Positions 1 through 4,682 of a stretch of 7,313 nucleotides of DNA are shown here, piece by piece. The first letter of the stretch is position 1; each line of letters opens with the position of its first letter. The DNA is from an uncultured Eubacteriales bacterium (GTDB taxonomy: Bacteria; Bacillota; Clostridia; Oscillospirales; Oscillospiraceae): positions 1-7,313 of the forward strand of contig CAJKSU010000143.1 of the NCBI GenBank assembly GCA_905202605.1. The letters run 5' to 3'. The notes under the pieces were generated by a model. It saw nothing but the letters and a program-made list of their open reading frames with translations. It was not told the origin of the DNA and searched no databases. Both the position numbers and the translations under genes were made by a program.

Positions 1-50
1 ATTCAGCAGGAATCCTCGCTTTTATAAAAACGTTTCAAATTAACACTACT

Positions 51-79
51 ATTTAAGCAAAAATACTCCAAAACGTCAA
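51..79 (-). promoter_or_regulatory. Possible leftward promoter near the left edge
   Basis: On the minus strand a TTGACG -35 (74-79) is followed after exactly 17 bp by TTAAAT (51-56), a 4/6 match to the -10 consensus. It points out of the window to the left. No start codon with a good ribosome binding site is visible between it and position 1, so any gene it serves begins beyond the window. The match is moderate and the region is AT-rich, so a chance match is possible. Confidence 0.3.
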
Positions 80-101
80 GATGAAAATGAAGCAGCGGGT
101 T

Positions 102-167
102 CGCCGTGAATCTCGGCGTAGCCGAGTCCCCATACCACAGGCATTCCCTTCGGCCACAGGGGGATTC
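102..167. other. GC-rich foldable non-coding patch downstream of tRNA-Thr
   Basis: Positions 121-180 are 65% GC, against about 30% for positions 1-60. Three stems can be drawn: CTCGGC (112-117) with GCCGAG (121-126) over a 3-nt loop; CGCCG (102-106) with CGGCG (114-118), which excludes the first; and GAGTCCCC (124-131) with GGGGATTC (160-167), 8 bp with one G-U pair. No convincing gene is present. Both reading frames that cross it run through the tRNA gene and have no ribosome binding site. It could be a dispersed repeat, a remnant, or a small structured RNA, and I cannot tell which. The rest of positions 1-185 shows nothing else I can name. Confidence 0.3.
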
Positions 168-185
168 ATTCCGCCCGAGGGTGTT

Positions 186-223
186 AAATAGAAAATATCC
201 CCATGGAACATGGTTCCGTGGGG
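186..223 (-). terminator. Intrinsic terminator of the tRNA-Thr gene
   Basis: Reading leftward, CCCCACGGAAC (213-223) pairs with GTTCCATGGGG (199-209) over a 3-nt loop. This is an 11-bp stem with one G-U pair, directly followed by the T-rich tract ATATTTTCTATTT. It begins 2 nt after the encoded CCA end of the tRNA, which makes it a classic rho-independent terminator for a single-gene tRNA transcript. Confidence 0.88.
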
Positions 224-224
224 A

Positions 225-299
225 TGGAGCTGATGGTGGGAATCGAACCCACAACCTTCTCATTACGAGTGAGATGCTCTGCCATTGAGCCACATCAGC
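225..299 (-). tRNA. tRNA-Thr (anticodon CGU), CCA end encoded
   Basis: All cloverleaf parts are visible on the minus strand: acceptor GCTGATG/CATCAGC (7 bp), D stem GCTC/GAGC, anticodon stem TCTCA/TGAGA enclosing the loop CTCGTAA, variable region AGGTT, and T stem GTGGG/CCCAC around TTCGATT. The anticodon CGT (265-267 on the plus strand) reads the threonine codon ACG. The discriminator is T (228) and the CCA tail is encoded (225-227). A consensus-like promoter lies about 15 bp upstream and a strong terminator directly downstream, so it appears to be transcribed alone. As an ANN-decoding tRNA it is an expected substrate for the t6A37 modification made by the TsaD encoded in this same window. 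Confidence 0.96.
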
Positions 300-313
300 A
301 ATTTTGCCTATTT

Positions 314-342
314 ATTCTATCATGAAATGGATTTCTCGTCAA
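314..342 (-). promoter_or_regulatory. Promoter of the tRNA-Thr gene
   Basis: On the minus strand TTGACG (337-342) and TAGAAT (314-319) are separated by exactly 17 bp, and a TG dinucleotide one base before the -10 makes it an extended -10. Transcription would start near 307, leaving a leader of about 8 nt before the tRNA at 299. Position, spacing and hexamers all fit a vegetative (sigma-A type) promoter. Confidence 0.8.
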
Positions 343-460
343 CCCCAGAATTGGTGAATCAGAAAATGAAGGGGAACGCAGGGGTAAATGCAGAATTTTT
401 TAGATAAAATGTGTAGAACTTTTCCTCTTCAGTTTACATAAATTATAGAATACTTGGATT

Positions 461-574
461 GTGCAAAAGTTATCCACAGTTTCCACAGAGTTATCCACAG
501 TAATTCTTCGGAGTTTTCCTCATGATAGGGGGTTTTCCAGATTATCCACAGGTTTATCCACAATAGTTTTGCAC
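461..574 (+). other. oriC: DnaA-box cluster, candidate replication origin
   Basis: Four perfect TTATCCACA boxes, all on the plus strand, lie at 470-478, 491-499, 542-550 and 554-562, with start-to-start spacings of 21, 51 and 12 bp. A degenerate box, GTTTCCACA, sits at 479-487. A weaker minus-strand match lies at 410-418. An 8-bp inverted repeat, GTGCAAAA (461-468) and TTTTGCAC (567-574), brackets the cluster. A very AT-rich stretch follows directly. This is the architecture of a DnaA-assembly region. The nearby parA, parB, parS and serS fit an origin-proximal location. Against a main oriC, no dnaA, dnaN or rpmH is visible here, and the operon at 725-3619 would run head-on to a fork leaving this point rightward. 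A DnaA-titrating cluster like those in Bacillus is the alternative. The region 343-724 otherwise holds no gene. Confidence 0.6.
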
Positions 575-594
575 GTGGATGTGCAGAACACAAG

Positions 595-724
595 TTGACA
601 TAAAAATATGAAAGAATATTTGTCAAGTAATTTATTTCCAAATTTCAAGAATATTTTCTTTCAATTTCACGTCAAAACGGACGATTTTCTATGATAGAAT
701 ACATAATAAGGAAAATATAATAAA
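595..724. other. AT-rich candidate DNA-unwinding element
   Basis: Positions 601-660 contain only 10 G/C in 60 bases (17%) and 661-720 contain 16 in 60 (27%), far below the neighbouring genes. The stretch starts about 30 bp after the last perfect DnaA box. It includes TTGAC (595-599)/GTCAA (622-626) around AAATAT (604-609)/ATATTT (616-621), an imperfect hairpin. Its position beside aligned DnaA boxes suits duplex opening, but low GC alone would also be normal for a clostridial intergenic region. No GC-rich terminator hairpin for the leftward tsaD operon is visible in it, so operon read-through into this region is possible. Confidence 0.4.
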
Positions 725-1750
725 TTAAGGTTTATTATAACTGCCGCGCTCCGCGGGAAGGGAGGCAACTGCGTTCAGCTCCTGCCCGGCAATGTGTCCA
801 GCCAGATATTCATAGTAGCCCTGACAGGCGATCATGGCGCCGTTGTCGCCGCAGAGATTCAGAGGCGGCATATACAGCTTTGCCCCAAGTATCCCACATT
901 CCTGTTGAAACGCACTGCGAATATGGGAGTTGGCGGAAACACCGCCCGCAATAGCGAGTTTTCCATAGCCGGTCATGTTCAGTGCGTCCATAGTGCGGGG
1001 TACCAGCGTGTCCCGTACTGCGGAGACAAAGCTTGCACAGAGATCCGGAACGTTCAGCGTCTCCCCTTTTTGCTCGGCATTGTGGATAATATTCAAGGCG
1101 GCGGTTTTTAAGCCGGAAAAGCTCATATCCAGCGGCGCGCCGTCCACCTTGGAACGGGGCAGATGATAGGCGTTGGGGTTTCCGGTCATGCTTTTCTCGT
1201 CCAGCGCCTTGCCGCCGGGATAGGGCATCCCCAATACACGGGCAATTTTATCGAAGCACTCCCCAGCTGCATCGTCTCTGGTAGAACCCATGATCCGCGT
1301 ATCGGTGTAGTCCCGAACGTCCAGAATCAACGTATTGCCGCCGGAAACGCTGAGGCACACAAAGGGCGGCTCCAGCTCCGGAAATGCGATATAGTTGGCG
1401 GCGATGTGTCCACGAATATGATGCACCGGAATGATCGGAATATTCAGTGCCAGTGCGGCGGCCTTTGCAAAGTTGACGCCCACCAGCAGCGCGCCGATCA
1501 GACCCGGCGCATAGGTAACAGCAATGGCATCCAGCTCCTGCCGGGTGATCCCGGCTTCCTTTAACGCCTGATCTGCCAAACCCACAATGGCTTCGATGTG
1601 CTTCCGGGATGCGATTTCCGGCACCACACCGCCATAGATGGTATGCATATCGATCTGACTGAGCACACAGTTGGACAAAATCTCCCGGCCATTCCGGGAG
1701 ACGGACAATGCGGTTTCATCACAGGAGCTTTCGATCCCCAAAATCAGCAT
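725..1750 (-). CDS. tsaD: tRNA N6-adenosine threonylcarbamoyltransferase TsaD
   Basis: TsaD transfers the threonylcarbamoyl group from threonylcarbamoyl-AMP to A37 of ANN-decoding tRNAs (t6A), in a cytoplasmic complex with TsaB and TsaE. At 341 aa it has the usual family length. It opens with the GIESSCDETA signature (residues 5-14), has the metal-binding HxxxH pair H111 and H115, the SVSGGNT motif (134-140), and the C-terminal CGDNGAMIA block with D302, the expected third metal ligand. All key residues are intact. It is the last gene of the leftward operon. Its ATG overlaps the end of rimI by 7 nt (ATGCTGA). Its ribosome binding site GAGGAGG (1758-1764) lies within the final rimI codons, which points to translational coupling. 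A perfect DnaA-box sequence lies inside the gene at 1081-1089. No clear terminator follows it. Confidence 0.97.
   Translation of the reverse strand: MLILGIESSCDETALSVSRNGREILSNCVLSQIDMHTIYGGVVPEIASRKHIEAIVGLADQALKEAGITRQELDAIAVTYAPGLIGALLVGVNFAKAAALALNIPIIPVHHIRGHIAANYIAFPELEPPFVCLSVSGGNTLILDVRDYTDTRIMGSTRDDAAGECFDKIARVLGMPYPGGKALDEKSMTGNPNAYHLPRSKVDGAPLDMSFSGLKTAALNIIHNAEQKGETLNVPDLCASFVSAVRDTLVPRTMDALNMTGYGKLAIAGGVSANSHIRSAFQQECGILGAKLYMPPLNLCGDNGAMIACQGYYEYLAGHIAGQELNAVASLPAERGSYNKP
1081..1089 (-). promoter_or_regulatory. Perfect DnaA-box sequence inside tsaD
   Basis: TGTGGATAA on the plus strand is the exact reverse complement of TTATCCACA. It encodes part of the residues I-I-H-N near position 222 of TsaD. 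It lies about 520 bp from the intergenic cluster and has the opposite orientation to those boxes. A single 9-mer could be chance within a coding sequence, and any role in DnaA binding is inference. Confidence 0.4.
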
Positions 1751-2196
1751 ATGGTTTCCTCCTCAAAGTATTTTGTCAGAAGCAGTGCGTCTTCTGTGGG
1801 TTTCTGATAGTATTTCGGTCTGCGTCCCACCTGACGGAAGCCCTGAGATGCATACAACGCCAGTGCGGATATATTGGAGGGGCGCACCTCCAGCGTGATC
1901 CACTGGAGGTTTTTTGCTTTCAGCTGCTGTTCCATGTGGGAAAGCAGCAGCTTTGCAATGCCTTTCCCGCGAAAATCCTGAGAAGTGGCAATGGACATGA
2001 TATCCGCTCCATCCGGGCCGTACTGGATTCCCAAATAGCCTGCCAATACGCCGTTTTCAGTGGCGGTAATCCAGATTGCCCATGGATTATCCAGCTCGGA
2101 AACCAGATCCTTAAGGCTCCATGGGGTGGAAAAGCACTGTTCCTCCAGCGTTGCCACCATTTCCACGGTGTTCGGATTCATCGGTTCTATAGTCAT
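1744..2196 (-). CDS. rimI: Ribosomal-protein-alanine N-acetyltransferase RimI-like (GNAT)
   Basis: This is a GNAT-fold acetyltransferase of the RimI family, which acetylates protein N-termini (classically ribosomal protein S18) using acetyl-CoA. The predicted 150 aa match the family. It starts MTIEPMNPNT, carries the typical LEEQCFSTPW segment (residues 18-26), the acetyl-CoA loop QDFRGKGIA (73-81), and E103 and Y115, the positions used as general base and acid in characterised RimI. I chose the ATG at 2194-2196. It follows GAGGAA (2203-2208) at a normal distance, whereas the longer reading frame starting upstream would overlap the VOC gene extensively. The gap to the VOC stop is 10 nt, and the ribosome binding site overlaps that stop codon. 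The rimI-tsaD pairing is a common conserved arrangement. A different protein substrate cannot be excluded. Confidence 0.92.
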   Translation of the reverse strand: MTIEPMNPNTVEMVATLEEQCFSTPWSLKDLVSELDNPWAIWITATENGVLAGYLGIQYGPDGADIMSIATSQDFRGKGIAKLLLSHMEQQLKAKNLQWITLEVRPSNISALALYASQGFRQVGRRPKYYQKPTEDALLLTKYFEEETIC

Positions 2197-2206
2197 GGCG
2201 ATTTCC

Positions 2207-2602
2207 TCAGACTTCCTGAAAGAATTCAATTTCTTCTCCAACCGGGCCAATACAGAAGGCGATTCGTGCCGGAAACGGCGGCTGGGAGGCAATGACGATA
2301 TCCTTCGGCTCTACGGTCACGGTGTAGCCCGCGTCCCGAACCGCTTGAATGCAGGCGTCCGGGTTGCTGGTTTGCAGCGCAAAATGGCGAATTGCGCCCT
2401 GGGGTAGCTTCTCTCCGGATGCGAAAATCTCAAGAAGGCCGTTTCCGGTGGAGAGCATTGCGCCGCGGCTTGCCCCTTCTCCCCACTGCCGAACCAGCTC
2501 CAGCTGCAAAATATCCCGATAAAAGTGAATGGTTTTCTGAAATTCCTCTGTACCGTCACATTTCAGTGCCACGTGATGAATGCCGGAAATGAATGAACCC
2601 AT
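2207..2602 (-). CDS. VOC/glyoxalase-fold metalloprotein, function unknown
   Basis: This is a single-domain vicinal oxygen chelate protein of 131 aa built from two beta-alpha-beta-beta-beta repeats. The four expected metal-ligand positions are all present: H10 in IHHVALK, E58 in GLLEIF, H73 in IRHFALQ and E126 in EEIEFFQ. A metal-dependent reaction such as lyase, isomerase or dioxygenase chemistry is therefore plausible. Sequence alone does not reveal the substrate, and I would not call it lactoylglutathione lyase. I chose the ATG at 2600-2602, which has AGAGGG a few bases upstream. An in-frame ATG eight codons earlier (2624-2626) lacks a nearby ribosome binding site and falls inside a palindrome. 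It lies 51 nt after the lysR-type gene and 10 nt before rimI, so it is probably co-transcribed with both. Confidence 0.85.
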   Translation of the reverse strand: MGSFISGIHHVALKCDGTEEFQKTIHFYRDILQLELVRQWGEGASRGAMLSTGNGLLEIFASGEKLPQGAIRHFALQTSNPDACIQAVRDAGYTVTVEPKDIVIASQPPFPARIAFCIGPVGEEIEFFQEV

Positions 2603-2619
2603 AATTGATCCCTCTGTTC

Positions 2620-2641
2620 TATACATTATATATAATGTGTA
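2620..2641. promoter_or_regulatory. AT-rich palindrome between the LysR-type and VOC genes
   Basis: ACATTATATATAATGT (2623-2638) is a perfect 16-bp palindrome, extended to 22 bp with one mismatched pair (2622/2639). It fills much of the 51-bp gap before the VOC gene. It contains TATAAT on both strands, so it could hold a leftward -10 for an internal promoter, although the 17-bp-upstream hexamer (CAGGAA) is a poor -35. It could instead be an operator. Neither role is proven, and AT-rich gaps readily give such palindromes. Confidence 0.4.
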
Positions 2642-2653
2642 TTGTGATTCCTG

Positions 2654-3619
2654 TTATCCCTTGAGATTGTTGATGCCCAGCCGCTTTCGAGCGGAGGACG
2701 GCTTCTGTGGAATCAACTGGTTGAAGTATTCCCGCAGCTCCTGTCCCAGATTTTCAAAATAGTGAATGGTATAGTGATAAAGCCGGGCGGCGTTGGACTG
2801 AAAAATGCGATCTCTCCGCTTGGCGATGGAGAGCATCCGCACCAGCTCCACATCCGTGGAACGGAGCAGGGATAGCCGCTTCATATTTTTTCGGTAGATC
2901 AGATTGGCGGGAACCAGCGCCACGCCGAGATTACTCCGGAGTGCGTCGTCAATCAGATCCCCTTCGTTGCTGTGCAGCAGAATTTTCGGCTCAAATCCCG
3001 CAATTCCGCAGAGCACCCGGACAATTTTCTGGTCAAAGCTCGCTTCATCCACCAGAAAATAATCGTCCTTGAGGTCAATCAGCCGTACATATTTCTGATT
3101 TGCCAGAGGATGCGATTCGCTGACGACGATGAACACATCCTCCTCCATCAGCTTGATCTGTTCAATCTCGCTGTTTTCTATGGTAATAGGCGTAATCGCA
3201 AAATCCAGCTTGCCGGACAGCAGCTCGCTTTCCAGAATGTGCTCCTCATAGAAATATTGGTTGATCTGAATGAGATCCCCGGACATGAGAAAGTTATAAA
3301 TCAGCTCCTGCAGCACTCCAGCTACCGGTGAGGCAATGGAGACAGTTCCTCCAGAGGTCTGCTTCATCTCCTCCAGCTTCTTTTCTCCGGATTCCAGCAC
3401 CTCAAAGGCAGAGGACACATATTCGTAGTATACCCGCCCCATGGCAGAAAGGCTGATGCGCCCTTTTCTCCGCTCGAACAGCGTAACGTCCAGACTTTTT
3501 TCCAGCTTTGCGATGGCTTTGCTCAGGGCAGGCTGTGAGATATAGAGCAGTTCAGCTGCTTTTGTGATATTTTCCTGCTCCGCTACGGTTTTGAAGTAAT
3601 ACAGCAGGGATAGCTCCAT
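2654..3619 (-). CDS. LysR-family transcriptional regulator
   Basis: This is a cytoplasmic DNA-binding regulator of 321 aa, a little longer than the usual 290-305. The N-terminal winged helix-turn-helix spans about residues 1-60, with the characteristic NITKAAELLYISQPALSKAI segment and LFER wing. A linker helix (about 60-90) follows, then a periplasmic-binding-protein-like effector domain starting near SIASPVAG (about 94) and running to about 290. The tail is basic (KPSSARKRLG). The start at 3617-3619 is supported by AAGGAG a few bases upstream and a consensus-like promoter just before that. It heads the leftward operon with the VOC gene, rimI and tsaD. LysR regulators more often face their targets divergently, so here the divergent neighbour is parA, but regulation of the VOC gene or of itself is more likely. 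The effector is unknown. Confidence 0.93.
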   Translation of the reverse strand: MELSLLYYFKTVAEQENITKAAELLYISQPALSKAIAKLEKSLDVTLFERRKGRISLSAMGRVYYEYVSSAFEVLESGEKKLEEMKQTSGGTVSIASPVAGVLQELIYNFLMSGDLIQINQYFYEEHILESELLSGKLDFAITPITIENSEIEQIKLMEEDVFIVVSESHPLANQKYVRLIDLKDDYFLVDEASFDQKIVRVLCGIAGFEPKILLHSNEGDLIDDALRSNLGVALVPANLIYRKNMKRLSLLRSTDVELVRMLSIAKRRDRIFQSNAARLYHYTIHYFENLGQELREYFNQLIPQKPSSARKRLGINNLKG

Positions 3620-3641
3620 ATATCATCACTCCTTTTCTGTT

Positions 3642-3670
3642 ATTTTACCAGATGATATCCCTATGGTCAA
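3642..3670 (-). promoter_or_regulatory. Promoter of the lysR-VOC-rimI-tsaD operon
   Basis: On the minus strand TTGACC (3665-3670) and TAAAAT (3642-3647) are spaced by exactly 17 bp, with a TG one base before the -10 (extended -10). Transcription would begin near 3635, giving a leader of roughly 16 nt that contains the AAGGAG ribosome binding site. The inverted repeat ATATCATC (3620-3627) / GATGATAT (3651-3658) flanks the -10 and could be an autoregulatory operator. Confidence 0.8.
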
Positions 3671-3702
3671 GAATGCCGCTGGAAAGCGCTATTGTATTCA
3701 GT

Positions 3703-3718
3703 TGTTTCACGTGAAACA
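3703..3718. promoter_or_regulatory. parS: parS site 1 (perfect)
   Basis: TGTTTCACGTGAAACA is an exact match to the Bacillus/Clostridium parS consensus TGTTNCACGTGAAACA. The palindrome extends to 20 bp, GTTGTTTCACGTGAAACAAC (3701-3720). It lies between the divergent lysR and parA promoters. ParB loads here and spreads as a CTP-dependent clamp. Confidence 0.97.
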
Positions 3719-3738
3719 ACCGGAACCACAAGCCAAAA

Positions 3739-3754
3739 TGTTTCACGTGAAACT
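3739..3754. promoter_or_regulatory. parS: parS site 2 (one mismatch)
   Basis: TGTTTCACGTGAAACT matches the parS consensus at 15 of 16 positions, the last base being T instead of A. Its centre is 36 bp from that of site 1. It lies 22 bp upstream of the parA -35, so ParB bound here could affect parA transcription. Confidence 0.92.
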
Positions 3755-3776
3755 TCACTTGCGGCGGACAAATCCC

Positions 3777-3805
3777 TTGCAATGTGTTACGCCAGTTGGT
3801 ATAAT
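3777..3805 (+). promoter_or_regulatory. Promoter of the parA-parB operon
   Basis: TTGCAA (3777-3782) and a perfect TATAAT (3800-3805) are separated by 17 bp, with TGG directly before the -10 (extended -10). The start point would be near 3812, downstream of both parS sites. This excludes translation of the long in-frame N-terminal extension that begins at 3692 and supports the parA start at 3866. Confidence 0.85.
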
Positions 3806-3812
3806 ATGATCT

Positions 3813-3835
3813 GCCGGAGTGTACTGGAATCCGGC
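3813..3835 (+). other. Hairpin at the 5' end of the parA leader
   Basis: GCCGGA (3813-3818) pairs with TCCGGC (3830-3835) across an 11-nt loop, right at the predicted transcript start and 15 nt before the parA ribosome binding site (3850-3857). It has no T-run, so it is not a terminator. It may stabilise the mRNA or simply be a chance fold. Confidence 0.3.
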
Positions 3836-3865
3836 GCTTTCATTTCTGGAAAGGAGGCCGGTGGA

Positions 3866-4618
3866 ATGATCTTGTCCCTGGTAAATCAGAAGGGCGGCGT
3901 GGGCAAAACCACAACGGCAGTCAGTCTTACCGCCGCAATGAAATCTCTTGGCAAGCGCGTACTGCTGTGCGACTTTGATCCGCAGGCAAATGCAACCTCC
4001 GGCCTTGGCGTGGAGAAGTCGGATGTGATCAGCTCGGTCTATGACGTGATTATCAACGATGTCCCGGCAAAGGATGCGGTGATCCATACGGATTTTGGTG
4101 ATTTGATTCCATCCGGTGCTGCGTTAGCTGGAGCCGGGATTGAACTGGTCAGTCTCGACCGCCGTGAATTCCGACTCAAGGACGCGTTGGAGCCGCTGAA
4201 GCAGGAATATGACTACATTTTTATTGATTGTCCCCCCTCACTGGAGCTGCTGACCCTCAATGCACTGTGTGCGGCAGATCAGGTGATTGTGCCGGTACAG
4301 TGTGAATACTATGCGCTGGAGGGACTCAGCGATTTAATGGGAACGCTCCGTGCAGTAAAACGAACCTATCAGCCCAATATCGGCATCTTTGGACTGGTGC
4401 TCACCATGTATGACGGCAGAACCAACCTCAGCATGCAGGTGGCACAGGAGGTGCGGCGGCATTTCCCCGGAAAGGTCTTTTCCGCGGTGATTCCCAGAAA
4501 TGTTCGGCTCAGTGAGGCACCCAGCCATGGCCTGCCCATTACGGCCTATGATAAATATAGCCGTGGAGCCGAGCGCTATTTAAGTCTTGCGGAGGAAATT
4601 GTTAAGAAAACGGGATAA
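3866..4618 (+). CDS. parA: Chromosome-partitioning ATPase ParA (Soj)
   Basis: ParA is a deviant-Walker ATPase that binds DNA non-specifically as an ATP dimer and works with ParB-parS to segregate chromosome origins. In Bacillus, Soj also controls DnaA. The 250 aa match chromosomal ParA. Visible motifs are the deviant Walker A KGGVGKTT (residues 9-16, signature lysine K9 and K14), the FDPQAN motif with D38, and Walker B FIDCPP (119-124). I chose the ATG at 3866 because AAAGGAGG (3850-3857) lies 8 nt upstream and the protein then starts MILSLVNQKGG as in the family. An in-frame extension to 3692 would begin upstream of the promoter and would only translate parS site 2 (VSRET). The promoter at 3777-3805 drives it, and parB follows after 64 nt that contain parS site 3. 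Confidence 0.97.
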   Translation: MILSLVNQKGGVGKTTTAVSLTAAMKSLGKRVLLCDFDPQANATSGLGVEKSDVISSVYDVIINDVPAKDAVIHTDFGDLIPSGAALAGAGIELVSLDRREFRLKDALEPLKQEYDYIFIDCPPSLELLTLNALCAADQVIVPVQCEYYALEGLSDLMGTLRAVKRTYQPNIGIFGLVLTMYDGRTNLSMQVAQEVRRHFPGKVFSAVIPRNVRLSEAPSHGLPITAYDKYSRGAERYLSLAEEIVKKTG

Positions 4619-4628
4619 ACAAGGGTAT

Positions 4629-4644
4629 TGTTTCACGTGAAACA
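4629..4644. promoter_or_regulatory. parS: parS site 3 (perfect), in the parA-parB gap
   Basis: TGTTTCACGTGAAACA is again an exact consensus match, placed in the 64-bp gap between the parA stop and the parB ribosome binding site. It lies about 926 bp from site 1. The three sites thus flank parA on both sides. Confidence 0.97.
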
Positions 4645-4682
4645 GTAGAGAATAAAAATCGAGCGAATAAAGGAGCGGTTCT

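Noticed and set aside
3..293. Open frames crossing the tRNA gene on both strands (3-293 minus, 106-288 plus)
   Set aside because: They translate the tRNA-Thr sequence and its terminator (the familiar spurious GGNRTHNL-type peptide), have no ribosome binding site, and overlap a clear tRNA.
595..623. TTGACA (595-600) as a -35 of a rightward promoter
   Set aside because: No -10-like hexamer is found at 16-18 bp spacing and no gene follows on that strand.
429..641. 70-codon minus-strand frame in the intergenic region
   Set aside because: Its repeated LWIT/LWI residues are simply the translated DnaA boxes; there is no ribosome binding site and no family resemblance.
671..700. Possible rightward promoter (TGATAGAAT at 692-700)
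   Set aside because: The extended -10 is good but no acceptable -35 lies 16-18 bp upstream, and it would only transcribe antisense to tsaD.
688..740. Terminator for the leftward tsaD operon
   Set aside because: Only weak AT-rich palindromes occur (for example TTCTA/TAGAA at 688-700 and AATAAA/TTTATT near the stop); none has a stable stem followed by a T-run.
2197..2292. Upstream in-frame extension of rimI
   Set aside because: It would overlap the VOC gene by 86 nt and adds no family-like residues; the ATG at 2196 has a proper ribosome binding site and gives the typical RimI start.
3692..3865. 58-residue N-terminal extension of ParA
   Set aside because: It starts upstream of the predicted promoter, translates a parS site as VSRET, and lacks a ribosome binding site, while 3866 has an ideal one and gives the normal ParA N-terminus.
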